DNA of 64,000 nt from Dromiciops gliroides (taxonomy: Eukaryota > Chordata > Mammalia > Microbiotheria > Microbiotheriidae): assembly GCF_019393635.1 (NCBI RefSeq), contig NC_057863.1, positions 623,095,791 to 623,159,790 on the forward strand, in the 5' to 3' direction. The notes beneath the pieces are model-generated. The model did not search any database. It was not told the origin of the DNA and was given only the letters and a program-made list of their open reading frames with translations. The stretch's first letter is position 1; every line of letters starts with the position of its first letter. This document shows, in pieces, positions 34,813 through 48,100 of the stretch. The position numbers were made by a program, and so were the translations under genes.

Positions 34813-34866
34813 AGATGTGAGAGGGAGGGGAGGGAGGAGGGGACCAGAAAGGTGGGCAAGGGGAGG
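34813..34866. repeat. 54-bp sequence shared with 24373-24426 (copy 2)
   Basis: 53 of 54 bases match the DRAXIN CpG-island copy. It lies in the MAD2L2 5' intron, in unique sequence, with no transposon features around it. Confidence 0.9.
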
Positions 34867-35149
34867 ACAATGCTTTCCCATTAGGAGGGACCAACAGCAG
34901 CCTGAACCCACCCATCTGAGTGGCAGATGAAGTCTCCCTTGGAAGTAAGGGCTCCTTGAGTTCTTAATTCGACTTTAATTATAAGTTTTATTAGTTTGAG
35001 AATTTAAGGTTCTTTTTCTTTACCTCTGTGGATCTGTGAGTGCCCCTTTGCCCCCCCCCCCCAATTCACCCCATGGGTTTGGTGGGACAGTGGGTATAAT
35101 TAGAGGGGTTGCTTTGGAAAGTAACTAGGTTGTCTTTCTCCTCTCCCAG

Positions 35150-35201
35150 GTGTTCAGAAGAATGACAACGCTCACTCGCCAGGACCTTAACTTTGGACAA
35201 G
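35150..35201 (+). CDS. MAD2L2: MAD2L2 first coding exon (ATG at 35162)
   Basis: Acceptor TCTCCCAG at 35149, 12 leader bases, then [13 protein letters not shown] and the first base of the next codon. The donor is G followed by GTAAGC. Phase 1. Confidence 0.95.
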
Positions 35202-38200
35202 GTAAGCGCTCTCGGATTTTAGGGGTCTCCTGCTGGAGAGCTGGTATCAGATTGACTCTGGTATTGGGGTCATGGAGTGGGATAATTGCTGTTGCTCACC
35301 CAGTGGCACCTCAGAGTGTATTTCTCTGTCCCCAGTGGTGGCTGATGTTCTCTGTGAATTCTTGGAAGTGGCTGTGCATCTCATCCTCTATGTCCGAGAG
35401 GTTTACCCTATTGGAATCTTCCAGAAGAGAAAGAAATACAATGTGCCCGTCCAGGTAGGGAATGGCGCTGTGAGGATATTGTGGAGTATTGTATTTAGTC
35501 CTTGGTCAGCCCATTTTGTGATGGACATTATTGATAAACTCACTTGGGTCCAAGGGAGGAAAGGACAAAAAGAGCGTGCCATCTTTGGGATCATTTGAAA
35601 AATCTAGGGTTATTTGCCCTAGAACAAGAAAAAGACTTGATAGCTATTTTCATAGATCAAAGAGTTCTCATGTGGATGCTTTGTGACTAGGGAATCTTCA
35701 GGTGGAAGTCGGATGCCCACTTGTTGGGAATCATAACTCTAGAGCTGGAAGGGACCCCAGAGGTTATTCTGGTTCAACACTTTGGTTGTAGAAGTGAAGA
35801 AACTGAGACCCACAAAGGGGATGTGGCTTGTTTCTTTGGTATCCCCACCACTTAGCACAGTGCCTGGAACAGAGTAGGTGCTTAATGTTTAGGGAATTGT
35901 CCAAGGTCATGAAGGTGGTCAACTAACATTTATTAAGTAATGTGCTAAGGGCTGGGAATGCAAATAAGAAAAAGCATGACTGGGGCAGCTAGGTGGCGCT
36001 GCAGTAGATAAAGCACCGGCCCTGGATTCAGGAGGACCTGAGTTCAAATCCAGCCTCAGACACTTGACACTTACTAGCTGTGTGATCCTGGGCAAGTCAC
36101 TTAACCCTCATTGTCTCACCCCACCCTCCAAAAAAAAGAATGCCAGTCCCTTGCCTTCAAGGAGTTTATATACTAATGAGGGAAGATAGCACACAAACAG
36201 AAGAGCTAATGGAAATCCCATTTGGAGCAGATGATAGAAAATGAAGAGTTTATCTGGAAAAGTCCTGAGCCCTCTATAAAGGAAGGCTTTGGGAGGAGTT
36301 TATTGCCCTTCCCTCCAGATCCGGGGAAAGGGCACTTGAGGTGATGAGTATCAAGCAAGGTCAGTTTCCAGTATGAAGAGATTTCAGCTTATCCTGGGGA
36401 AAGGCCTGATGTTCCAGGAAAGTATCTGCTGGAGAACAGCCGGCTCACTGGCCTCGTTTCTAATATGATTTCTACTGCTCCCTGGTCCCTCTTTGATATC
36501 CCTTGGGGGAGATGACACGAGGGTAGGAAATACAAAATAAATACAGATAATATTTCAGGGGAAGACACTTGGCAGCTGAGGGGTTCAGGAAAGGCCTTGT
36601 GTCAAGCCCTGACATTGGAGCTGAGCTTTTGAAGGTATTGGTGGGATTAGATCTTTGGGGGTTTTTTTTGTTGTTTTTGTTGTTGTTGTTGTTTTTTTTG
36701 CTGGGCAATTGGGGTTAAGTGACTTGCCCAGGGTCACACAGCTAGTAAGTGTTAAGTGTCTGAGGCCGGATTTGAACTCAGGTCCTCCTGACTCCAGGGC
36801 CGGTGCTTTGGTGGGATTAGATCTTGTCAGTGGTTCTGAAAGGAAGCTTCAAGAGGATCTGCTCAATTATGTCACAGTGGTGTGATCCCTAGAAGCAGTC
36901 TCAAATAATTACAGCCAGCATTTATACAGCGCCTACTGTTGATGTGGGGGATGGGTTTAATTGATCAAATTCATTGTGAGGCGTCCCAAGGAATTATAAG
37001 ACTCAGTGATTCAGGTTCCCAGGTTTTATTAGAATACTTTGAGGCTGCAGAGAGAAAACCATAGGAGAAAAGAAAAGGTGTCTCAAATAGGGGGAAGAAA
37101 GATGGTTATATTTATAGTGAGAAAAAGTAGGTTATCTCCTCATTATCTTAATCTCCTCCATAAGGAGGTACATGGGAGGGCTTATCCCAATTTGGGATTT
37201 TTGGGGTCCTAAGACCTCCCCCGAGGCCGGTACCTTTTTCCCTGTGTTTTTGGGATTTAAACATAAGGTGAACCTAAGGAGACATTTGGCCTTTTCTGCA
37301 CATGTTCCTAAACTTGTCAGACCCAGAGGGTCTCTGTGTTTGTGATATCTCTTTACTTAAGATCTGGTTTCTAGGTGTTCTGTCATCTAGGAATATTAAT
37401 GGCTATTAATGGTTAATGGTCCCTGGTTACCATTTCTGTTGATGGTATAGGTTGATAGGGACTCGAACCCTCTTGGTTACTGTAAGAACACAAACCTTAC
37501 TTTCTCTGTTAACCCTTTTAGGTATTATTAAGAATAAGAACCCAAGGGGCAGCTAGGTGGCGCAGTGGGTAGAGCACCGGCCCTGGAATCAGGAGGACCT
37601 GAGTTCAAATCCGGCCTCAAACACTTAACACTTACTAGCTGTGTGACCCTGGGCAAGTCACTTAACCCCAATTGCCTCACTAAAAAGTTAAAAAAAAAAA
37701 AGATTAAGAACCCAAGTCTTGGGTAGTCTGCTGTGAGATTTAAAATTGGATATTAGATCATAAATCTCCCCTCTTTAACCTTTCCCTTAATTTATCTCCC
37801 AGACTAGTAAATGGAAGAAGCTTCTGGTTTTCTAGTTAGAGCTTTATTGTGTGATGTTGATTAGAGGGATAGGAAAGTAGAAATACAAAACAAATAGTCT
37901 TAAGTCTAAGCTTAGTCTATATTCCATATAAAACTCACCAAAAGCCCAAGGCCACCTTTGGGGAGAGAGAGAGAGAGAGAGACCGAGTCAAGCGCGTGCT
38001 GCTAACCACGAGCCGGGCCGAGTTGAACTCCAGTCAGCATCTGTCTGTGCAGTGCAGCCAGGGGACCAGCAGAGCAGGAAAAAAGATCCCACTTCCGTTC
38101 TCTCCTTACCTTTTAAGCTCGCACCCCGGAAGTCGAGTGCGTAGCAGGCGGACTGGCGTGCGTAGCTCATGCCGTTGGTCTCCTCCCCGAAAGGGTGGTC

Positions 38201-39105
38201 CTTAAAAAAACTGGCATCTCTCCATTATTGCTAACCGACTGTTAAAACTTTTTACCACACTGCCAATCCCCTTTTAGCTTCCTCCATCACTGTGTTACAG
38301 GCATGTGCTAGGTGCTTTCTAACTATTATCCCATTTTTTTCTCAAAACAACCCTGGGAGGTAGGAGTTTGATTATCTTTATTTTACAGTTGAGGAAATGA
38401 GACAAATAGAGGTTATGAGAATTACCCAGGATCACACAACTAGTAAGTATCTGAGGATTTGAATTCAGGCCTTCCTGACTCCAGGCATAGTGGGACACAT
38501 AGTTACCTTAACCCTAGATTTTCAGGGTGGGTAATGGAGTCTGGGACTTGAGGGAGGCATCAGGAATTTTTCTTAGTACTTGCTTGGCCTGTGAGACTGC
38601 CAGATCCCTCCATTTTTCCTGGCCTACTTACAAATGAAATCATCCTTCCCCTAATCTCCTCTGAAATTGTTGACAGGGAAAGAAAACTTTTCTAGGTGAT
38701 ATAAGGGCTGTCCTCTCAGGACAGCCAGCTAAGGAAGCTACAAAGAAAATCATTCTTCAAAAACAACAACAACGACAAGAACAAAAAGAAAATCATTCTT
38801 TCATTCATTAACTCTCCTTATCCATGCGTGCCTGGTTGGTCTTTAACCAATCCTAAACCTCTCTTAATGCCTCCTAACCTGATTTGAAATGGGAAAGAGA
38901 TGGGAAGGCCCCACCCCATCCAATGCTGGAGTCATAATCAAATCAACTGCTGTTGTTAACAATGGAAAGAATGTGTCAATCTGCTGCTCTTGTTGGTGCC
39001 ACCATAACTTTTCTAACCAAAATGGCCCTCCCTGGCCACCATTCCCTTATATGTGTTCTCTTCCCCTTATTTAATAGAAGCAAACACAACAGCTGCATTT
39101 ATCTG

Positions 39106-39162
<57 letters not shown>

Positions 39163-42100
39163 TTATTTTTTCGGGGCAATGAGGGTTAAGTGACTTGCCC
39201 AGGGTCACACAGCTAGTAAGTGTCAAGTGCCTGAGTTCAAATTTGAACTCAGGTCCTCCTGAATCCAGGGCTGGTGCTTTATCCACTGCGCCACCTAGCT
39301 GCCCAACGGCTGTATTTCTTTATTCACCCTCCCCTCTCCTCTACCCCTCCAACCCCTCCAATTTGGAAAAAAAGGTAATCTAGAAAAGGGGATGGTGGGA
39401 GATGATGATGACGATGAACATATTATTATTATACCTATTATTATATCAGGTGCTGGGGATACAGAAGCAAGTAAAATAGTCTTGCCCTCAAAGGGTTTAC
39501 ATTCTTTTGGGAGAAACAAGTCTGTATGTATAGACAAAATAAATACAGGATAATATTGCAGGGCAATATGGGTAGGTAGGGTGTTCTATAGCTGAGGGTA
39601 ATACATTTATCACAATATAGCAATAATATTAGAGGCATCTCTAATGATTTATATTGGCTACATAACATGCAGAGAGGCAGGATTGTACAGCGGGTAGAGA
39701 ATAGCGAATAGAGTATTTAGCCTGGAGTCAGGAAGACTTTAGTTCGAAACCAGCCTCAGATACTCACCAGCTGGGCGACACTAGGCAAGCCACTTGCCTC
39801 TGTTTGCCTCAGTTTCCTCAACTGTAAAATAGAAAAATATGGTGGAGACTGACTTTTTGTAGTTGTATTTTTTTTTTGTTCGATTGAATTAAGTTGGAGC
39901 TCAGGTGATATGAATGTATGAAAAGCATTTATTAAGCACTGACTACGTTAAGGGATGGGGGTGTAAATACTAAATCAAAGAAGCTTAGATTCTAAAGGGG
40001 GAGACAACACTTGGAAGGGTATTGTTGTTGTTCAGTCATTTCAGTCGTGTCTGACTCCCATTTGGATTTTCTTGGTAAAGAGTGGTTGGCCATATTCTTC
40101 AGCTCATTTTACAGATGAGGAACTGAGTCAAATTAGGGTTAAGTGACTTGCCCAAGGTCACTCAGCTAGTAGAGGTTTTAGGTAGGATTTGAACTCAGGT
40201 CTTCTTGTCTCCAGGCCTGGTGCTCTATGCACTGTGTCACCTAACTGCCTTGGAAGGTTTACCATTAAGGACAGATTGGTTTTATTGGGAGGATGTCCTT
40301 GGGAAGTGGTGGTGTCACTGTGAATGGTGAAGGATGCTAGGCCTTGTTCCAAACAATCACCCTTGCTCCCTCATCAAAGACAGAGCCGTGGGTGGGTAAT
40401 GGAGTCTGGGACATGAGAATGGTGGTCTTCAAATCTTTTCCTTTTTGTCTCATGCAGGAGCATTCTTTGCATTCAGGGCACGCTGAAAATTTTTTCTGAG
40501 TTTTTTAAAAAAATGCATTTTTATTTATTTCATGAAATATTTCCCAACTACATGTTTGTCTTTTTTTTGGCGGGGCTATGGGGATTAAGTGACTTGCCCA
40601 GGGTCACACAGCTTGTAAGTGTCAAGTGTCTGAGGCCGGATTTGAACTCAGGTACTCCTGAATCCAGGGCCGGTGTTTTATCCCCTGGGTCACCAAGCTG
40701 CCCCCATGCTCATCGTTTCTTATAGCACAATAGTATTCACTCATATACCACAACTTAATCAGCTTTTCCCCAATTGATGGGCATCTCCTCAATTTCCCAT
40801 TCTTTGCCACCACAAAAAAAACTTCTATACATATTTTTGTACAAATAGGTCCTTTTCCTTTTGCTTTGATCTCTTTGGTGTATAGGCCTAGTAGTGGTAT
40901 AGCTGGGACAAAGGGTACACACATTTTATAACTCTTTGGATGTAGTTCTAAATTGCTTTTCATGCTGAAGATTTAAATTGGCAGTTGGGAGACATATGAT
41001 ACATACACAAAGTTTTCCCCTCAATAAGATCTTCCATTTTTGTTCCTTGTTCAAGGTTTTGTGTTCCGAGGTATCTTGAACCTATCAGTAATAGGCAAGT
41101 TTGTTTGTTTTTTTTTTAATTTTGTGAAGACTCAACTCACCACAGTGCATATGCTGGGGAAGTCAAATTTATATAAAACATTTATTTACAAATGACCTTT
41201 TATCTATAATTTCATGTAAAATTTTGGCACACCCAGCAACGTGCCACTCCCATTAATAACCAATGACCCAGGGTTAAATGAGAGTGGGGATAGAAATTCT
41301 TGGTGCCTCTTCATTCCACCCCTATTCCCTCCTTCTTCCTCCTTTAATAAAGGTTTGTTGTGATTGGATTATCTGTAGCTTTAGAGCAGGGATAGTTTTA
41401 CTTTTTGTGGGTCTCTGTATCCTCAGCACATAATAATAAATGCTGATTGATTATCCCAAGGCCCTCATTCTTGGTTCTTCTGTGAACAGATGTCTTGTCA
41501 TCCAGAGCTGAATCAGTACATTCAAGATACCCTTCACTGTGTTAAGCCGTTGCTGGAGAAGGTGAGTAGTAATCCTGCTGCCCCTGCCCCCCAAATCTCC
41601 CCTAATCCCTCTGGTCCTTTTTCTACCACTTCACTTCTATTTCTCTGGATGTCATGGATTCTGGTTGAGCTTTGGGTTTTTTTGTTTTTTTTTAATTAAA
41701 AATTTTTTTTTTTTTTTGGTGAGGCAATTGGGGTTAAGTGACTTGCCCAGGGTCACACAGCTAGTAAGTGTCAAGTGTCCTCCCGACTCCAGGGCCGGTG
41801 CTCTCTCCACTGCGCCACCTAGCGGCCCCTGGTTGAGCTTTGAGGTAGGTCATCAGATTAGATCTAGGGTAGGGATGGTGCTTAGAGCTCATCCAGAGGA
41901 ACCTCTTCATGTTACAGACAGAGAAACTGAGGCCCAGATGGTTTGAAATGACTTGCCCTAATCCACAAAACGAGCAAGTGGCTGAGTGGGGCTTTGGACC
42001 TGGGACCTCTTATTAACTCTTCTCCAAAATGAGAGCGTCAGTAATAGCCTCTAACACCCCGCCTGCCTCTAAATCCCGGTATGGCCCAGCTTTCTTTCCT

Positions 42101-45100
42101 GCACCGCCTTGCTCTGTTATATTGGCTACATAACATGCAGAGAGGCAGGATTGTACAGCGGGTAGAGAGCCGGTCTGTGATAGGCTGGCTGGATGACCCT
42201 TGGACAGCCGAGGGTTGGTACCTCTTGGCAACTCTCTTTGGCAAGGTCAAGAACAATTGGTATCGGCACAGGTAAAGGGAGCTTCCTTGCTGTGGGATGA
42301 CTGAGAGAGACACGGGTGCCTGGGACGCTGGTTTCTAAACATTTGTGGTTGCTGCATTTGATGTTGTGAGACGGGCCGGGGTTGACCTCTGTTTGCAGAA
42401 CGATGTGGAGAAGGTGGTGGTGGTGATTCTGGACAAAGAGCACCACCCAGTGGAGAGATTCGTCTTTGAAATCACTCAGCCTCCCCTGCTTTCTATCAGG
42501 TAAGCCCCAGAGCTCTGTCCTCGCCTCTTTGAAAAGAGGCACAGAATGGGTGTGATCCCTGGGAGGAAGAAGAAGAAGAAGAAGGCCTTAGGAGGGAGGA
42601 TGTCAGAGCTGAATGGACCAGGTCCTCTGGCCCCAGAATGATAGAACTCAGAGGGACGGGACCCTCGCTCAGAAAATGTCAGAGCTGGGAGGAACCTTAG
42701 AATAGAGGACGGCAAAACAGGAGATGTCTGATGAAACCAGAAAGACCCTTGTCACAGAGAACATGGGGGTTTTTGACTGGGCCCCATGGGCTTGTTTTCT
42801 TAACACTTTCTTCACTGTATCCCAATAGAAGTGGTTTTTCCCTTGTAGCCCTGTACCTTTTATTTGTAGGTATCTAAAAACATGATTCTAGAAAGGGCGC
42901 CATTCATGGGCTTCCCCAGACTGCCGGAGGGTCTAATCTAATGTCCAGATTTTAAGAGTGAGGTAGTGAGGCCAAGGAAGATCAAAAGGGGGCCTATCTC
43001 TGTGTAGCTTGGCATTTCTCCGAGGAGCATAGGTCTACAGCTAGAAAGGATCTCAGGGGTATCTAGTGGTTCCCCTCTCCCCCTAATTTTACAGAGGGAA
43101 AAAAAGGCCCAAAGGTAGAGTGATTTCTCCAAGACCACACAGGTTGAATCCATGTGTTTCATTTCCCTCTTTTATTCTTTCCCCTATTCAATAATATCAT
43201 GCCAAAGCCCCTTGCTGGTATGTTTAGGAGACCCAAAGAAGGGGCAGGTGATGGAGGGGATGCAGAACCCCTTGTCAGCTGGGAGTCAGGGACCTTGGGT
43301 TCCCTTCTCAGCTTGTCTGAGCCTTAGTTTTTTCATCTGTCAAATGGAGAGAACAGAGTGAGATGCTCTTCCAAGGCTGTAGCCCCCTCCGAGAGCCTGG
43401 CTCTTATTGGGTGGGCTTGGCCTGTTGGTGCACGCAGGGCGAGTCACCGGCTTCTCTCGTTCCCAGCTCGGACTCTCTGCTGTCCCACGTGGAACAACTT
43501 CTTCGTGCCTTCATCCTGAAGATCAGCGTCTGTGATGCCGTCCTGGACCATAACCCCCCAGGTAGGCCCTGCTGTTCTCTCCTCCTGGGCTCTGGGTGTT
43601 GGCTGGCTTTTTCTGAATTGGAGCCCGTCCCATCGGGCATCCATCCCCAGGGATGGGCCTGCAGGGGAGCATCCCATAGGGCATTCCCAGGGCTGAGCTG
43701 ACTCCCCTGGGCACTTCTGGTGGTGCGCGTGCCTTGACCCAGCACCACACACGCTCCACGGGGGGGTGTTCCAACTCAGCCTATTGCTCTGCCTCTTTTG
43801 TGAAGCCACTGCTATTGTGCAACTTTACCGTGGCCTCCTCTAGGAAGTCTTCCATGATGGACCCATTCTTCCTGGCTCCAATCACACCATTCATTTGCTG
43901 TAGTCTCTTCTACTGTGACCATTTCTACTTGTGTGCACACATGCAGGCTCTTTTTTTTTTTTTTAATTTTTTTTAGTGAGGCAATAGGGGTTAAGTGACT
44001 TGCCCAGGGTCACACAGCCAGTAGGTGTCAAGTGTCTGAGGCCGGATTTGAACTCAGGTACTCCTGACTCCAGGGCCGGTGCTCTATCCACTGTGCCACC
44101 TAACTGCCCCCATGCAGGCTCTTAAAAAAGAGGGTGTCCTTGAGTCCTTCCACATCTTGATCTAGTCTTCATTAGACCAGGAAGTACCAGAAACACAAGG
44201 GCCTTCCTCTTGCCTTGAAGGTTTCTGGTCTTGGATGAGGGGTCCGGCTGCGTAGGCCCCATGTCATTTTTTTTTTTTTTTGGTGAGGCAATTGGGGTTA
44301 AGTGACTTGCCCAGGGTCACACAGCTAGTAAGTGTTAAGTGTCTGAGGCTGGATTTGAACTCAGGTCCTCCTGAATCCAGGGCCGGTGCTCTATCCACTG
44401 CGACACCTAGCTGCCCCCATGTCATTTTACCATGAGTATTCCGGGGCTGGAGCACGGTGCTAGAGCTGGCCAGGAGGAGGGGAAATTGAGTAGGAGCCCA
44501 GGGGAGAGCGATCAGGTTGCCTCTCTGTGTGCCCCCCATCCTGATGTCCTTTTCTCCCCGATGCAGGCTGTACCTTCACTGTCTTGGTCCACACTCGGGA
44601 AGCTGCCACACGAAACATGGAAAAGATTCAGGTGATCAAGGTGAGTTCTGGTGTCTGCCTCTGTGTATCAAAGAGTGATGTCTTGAGGATTTCTGACAGG
44701 GACTTGCTTTGTGACCTTGGAGCAGTCTTTTCCCCTTGTCACTGGACCCAGATGGCTCTGGAGGAGAGAAGGAGGTCGGTGACCTTGCACAGCCCTCTCT
44801 CAACTTAAATCCAATTTAGTGCAAGTCATGACATCACCCCAATGTTATGTTCCTCTTAGAAAATAAAGGCCAAACAAGCGATGTATCCTGAGCCCATGAG
44901 ATAGGTTAGGCAAGAAAGATGCCAAGATACTTGGGGTGGCTGAACATCATGAGAAATAGGGTTTGGAGCTGGCTGGACATACAGTGGGTTAGCTGAGTTT
45001 GTCCCCTTCTTCATGCACTCTGGCCAATCCAGCCTCAGAACAGAAGGTCCAAAGGTGAGTGGATGAACTCCCAGATAGTAAGGGCATGGACAATGTAGGT

Positions 45101-48100
45101 CAGGTGGCATGCTGCCCAGAGAGGGTTCCAGGCTGGGAGCTGCTAGATAATGGCAGGTTAGGTGGTGAGTTTACCTTTGCTCACCCATCATGACCCCTCA
45201 GTACTTTGAGACATGAGTGTGCTTTGGAAGGAAGCCTGTGAGATCTGGTGGGGGTATCCAAGCCTGGCCATTGTTTGATGTCCAAGCCTTTCCACCTCCC
45301 AGAACAATGCCTGTCACAAAGTACACAGTAGGTACTTAATAAGTGTTTATTTCATTAAAATTTTTTAAATGATTAACCATCTACTGTATGCAGGAAGTGG
45401 GTAGCGGTATGACTCGAGGAGGACACCTGGGAGGCTGAAGAGCTTATTGACCCTGGGGAAAACTGAGGCCCTACTTAGAGAGACTGTAAGCTCCATGAGG
45501 CAAGGCCCATGACTTAAGAGAGAGAGATAACCAGACATACAAGTAATCAACTAGCTTTTGTTAAGCACCTAATCTGTATAGGCAGTCTGCTAGACAAAAG
45601 GGAAACCAGTCAAGGCACTGATATCCCATTGGGGAATAACTGTGTTACAGAACATCTATGGGAAGTGCATTAGGGAGATGCCACACAAAGTACGCTGTGA
45701 AGTTTGGGCCTCTGTTTTTCCTGGTGTAAAATCAGGGGGTTGGACTAGATATCTTCCAACTCTAAATCTGTAATCCAAAAGCATAAACAAAAGGGGTTTT
45801 ATGTGTGTCTGTTAGTCAGTAAGCATTCATTAAGTGCCGGCTGTGTGCCAGGCTGGGGATACAAAAGGAAGGCAAAAGGTAGGAGAAAGGGTGGGTGAGA
45901 ATTTAACAGGTAAAGGTGGGGAAGGGAAACATTCCAAACATGTACAACAGTATTAGCCAAGGCTGGGAGCTAGGAAGGAGACTCCCAGTGGAATCTGGTT
46001 GAGTTGGACTGATTAGGCAGGGACATGACATGAAGTGAAAAGGCCAGATTGTGGGGCTGCCCTTAGCTTCCAGAGGGATCTCTCTTCAGGGGCTGTGGCT
46101 CACAGCAGGAAGGGGCTCCCTTTGGCCAGGGATTCTTTTTTTTCTTTAATAAAATTTCATTTTATTAAATACTTGTCAATTACATGTAAAATTAATAATC
46201 ATTAAAAAAATTGTTTCAAATTCTCTCCTTCTCTCCCCTTCTCCCTCTTTGAGAAGGTAAACAATTTAATATCAATTATAATTCAAAGTCATGCAAAAAT
46301 GCATCTCCATATTAGCCATATTGCAAAAGAAACAGACAAAAAACCAAGAAAAATAAAGTTTTTTTTTTAAAATAAGCTTCAATCTACATTTAGAGTTCAT
46401 CAATTTTCTCTCTCTGGAGGTAGAGAGCATTTTTCATCATGAGTCTTTTGGAACGGTCTTGGCTCAGTCTTGATCAGAGTAGCCAAGTCTTTTGTAGTTG
46501 ATCATCCTTAACAATATTGTTTTTTCTATGTATGATGTTATCCTGGCTCTGCTTATTTTAGATGTAGTTCCAGATTGTTCTCCAGAATGGTTAGATTAGT
46601 TCATAACTCCATCAACAATGCATTAGTGATTGTTGGTGGAGTTGTGAACTGATTCAACCACTCTAGAGAACAATCTGGAACTATCCCCAAAGGACAATCA
46701 AACTCTGCATACTTTCTGATTCAGCAATACCACTATTAGGTCTGTATCCCAAAAAGATCAAAAAAAGGGAAAAGGATCTGGTTGTACAAAAATATTTATA
46801 GCAGCCCTTTTTGTGGTGGCAAAGAATTGGAAATTGAAGGGATATCCATCACATGGGGAATGTCTGAACAAGTTCTGGTATATGATTGTGATAGAATATT
46901 ACTGTGCTATAAGAAATTCTGAGCAGGCAGATTTCAGAAAAACATGGAAAGACTTACATGAACTGCTGCTGAGTGAAGTGAGCAGAACCAGGAGAACATT
47001 GGACACAATAACAGCAATACTATACGATGATCAACTGTGAATGAATTAGATCTTCTCAGCAATACAACGATCCAGGACAAGTCCAAAAAACTCATTACTT
47101 TATTTTTTTCTGTTTTTATTTCTTTGGTCTGTCTTCTTTCACAGCATGACTAATAAGGAAATATATTATACATGAATTACACATAGATAACCTATATGAA
47201 ATTGCTTACCGTCTTGGTGGGGGGAGGTGAGAGAGGGAGAAAATTTGGAACTAAGTTTTTTTTTTAATAAATGTTAACATTTGCCTTTACATGTAATTGG
47301 AAAAAAACCAAAATACTATTAAAATGAAAAAAAAAAAGATGAGAGATTAAATGCCAAAATAAAAGCCACTCCTCAGTGGATTAGTGTCCTAATTTTTCCA
47401 TATTTCCTCTATAGCAGTAACCATTTTCCTTTTCTGTCATGTTATCTAATCTGAAAGATGTGGGGTGGAATCTCAGAATTGCTTTAATTTCCATTTCTCT
47501 AATCAGCAGAGATTAGAGCATTTTTTTCATGTGACTGCTGATAATGCCCATCTGTTCTTTTGCTTCACTTGGAGGATTTTTTTTTCCTGGTTGGTGGGGT
47601 ATGGGGTATGGGGTTGGGAGGCCACAGGAGCAGAGAGAGACACAGTTATGTACAGTCAAGTTAACATAGGTATTTTTCTGGAATGAGGATTTCTTTGAGA
47701 ATTCTTTACATAATGTCAAATTTGTGTAATGTGAATTTACATAAAGTGAGAACAAGGTATTGGTTCGGCCTGCCCATGAACAATGAATATTTCTCTAATT
47801 GTTTAAATGTCTTTATTTGTGTGAAAAGCATTTTGTAATTGTGTTCATATAATCCTTGGTTTTGTCTTGGCAGGTAGACTTACCAAGTATTGTATATTGT
47901 CTACAGTTATTTTAAATGGAATTTCTTTTTCCATCTCTTGCTGCAGAGTTTTGTTGGTAGTATATAGAAATTCTGTTGATTTTATGTGGTTTTATTTTAT
48001 ATCCTGCAACTTTGCTGAAGTTATGAATTGTTTCAGCTGGGTTTTTTTAGTCGATTCTCTGGGGTTATCCAAGTGTCCCATCATATAATCTGCAAAGACT

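Larger units (their letters stand above)
36905..38510 (-). mobile_element. MIR-type CORE-SINE split by an LTR element
   Basis: The older copy covers 36905-36939 (CAGCATTTATACAGCGCCTA) and resumes at 38294-38510 (GGCATGTGCTAGGTGCTTTC). Confidence 0.75.

Noticed and set aside
35150-35161. In-frame GTG upstream of the MAD2L2 ATG as an alternative start
   Set aside because: It is the first base of the exon after the acceptor and not an ATG; the known protein starts MTTLTRQD.
43404-43809. Minus-strand frames over MAD2L2 exon 5
   Set aside because: Antisense shadows of a real exon and its GC-rich flanks.
46813-47040. Frame with [17 protein letters not shown] as a host gene
   Set aside because: It is the end of L1 ORF2/3' region.
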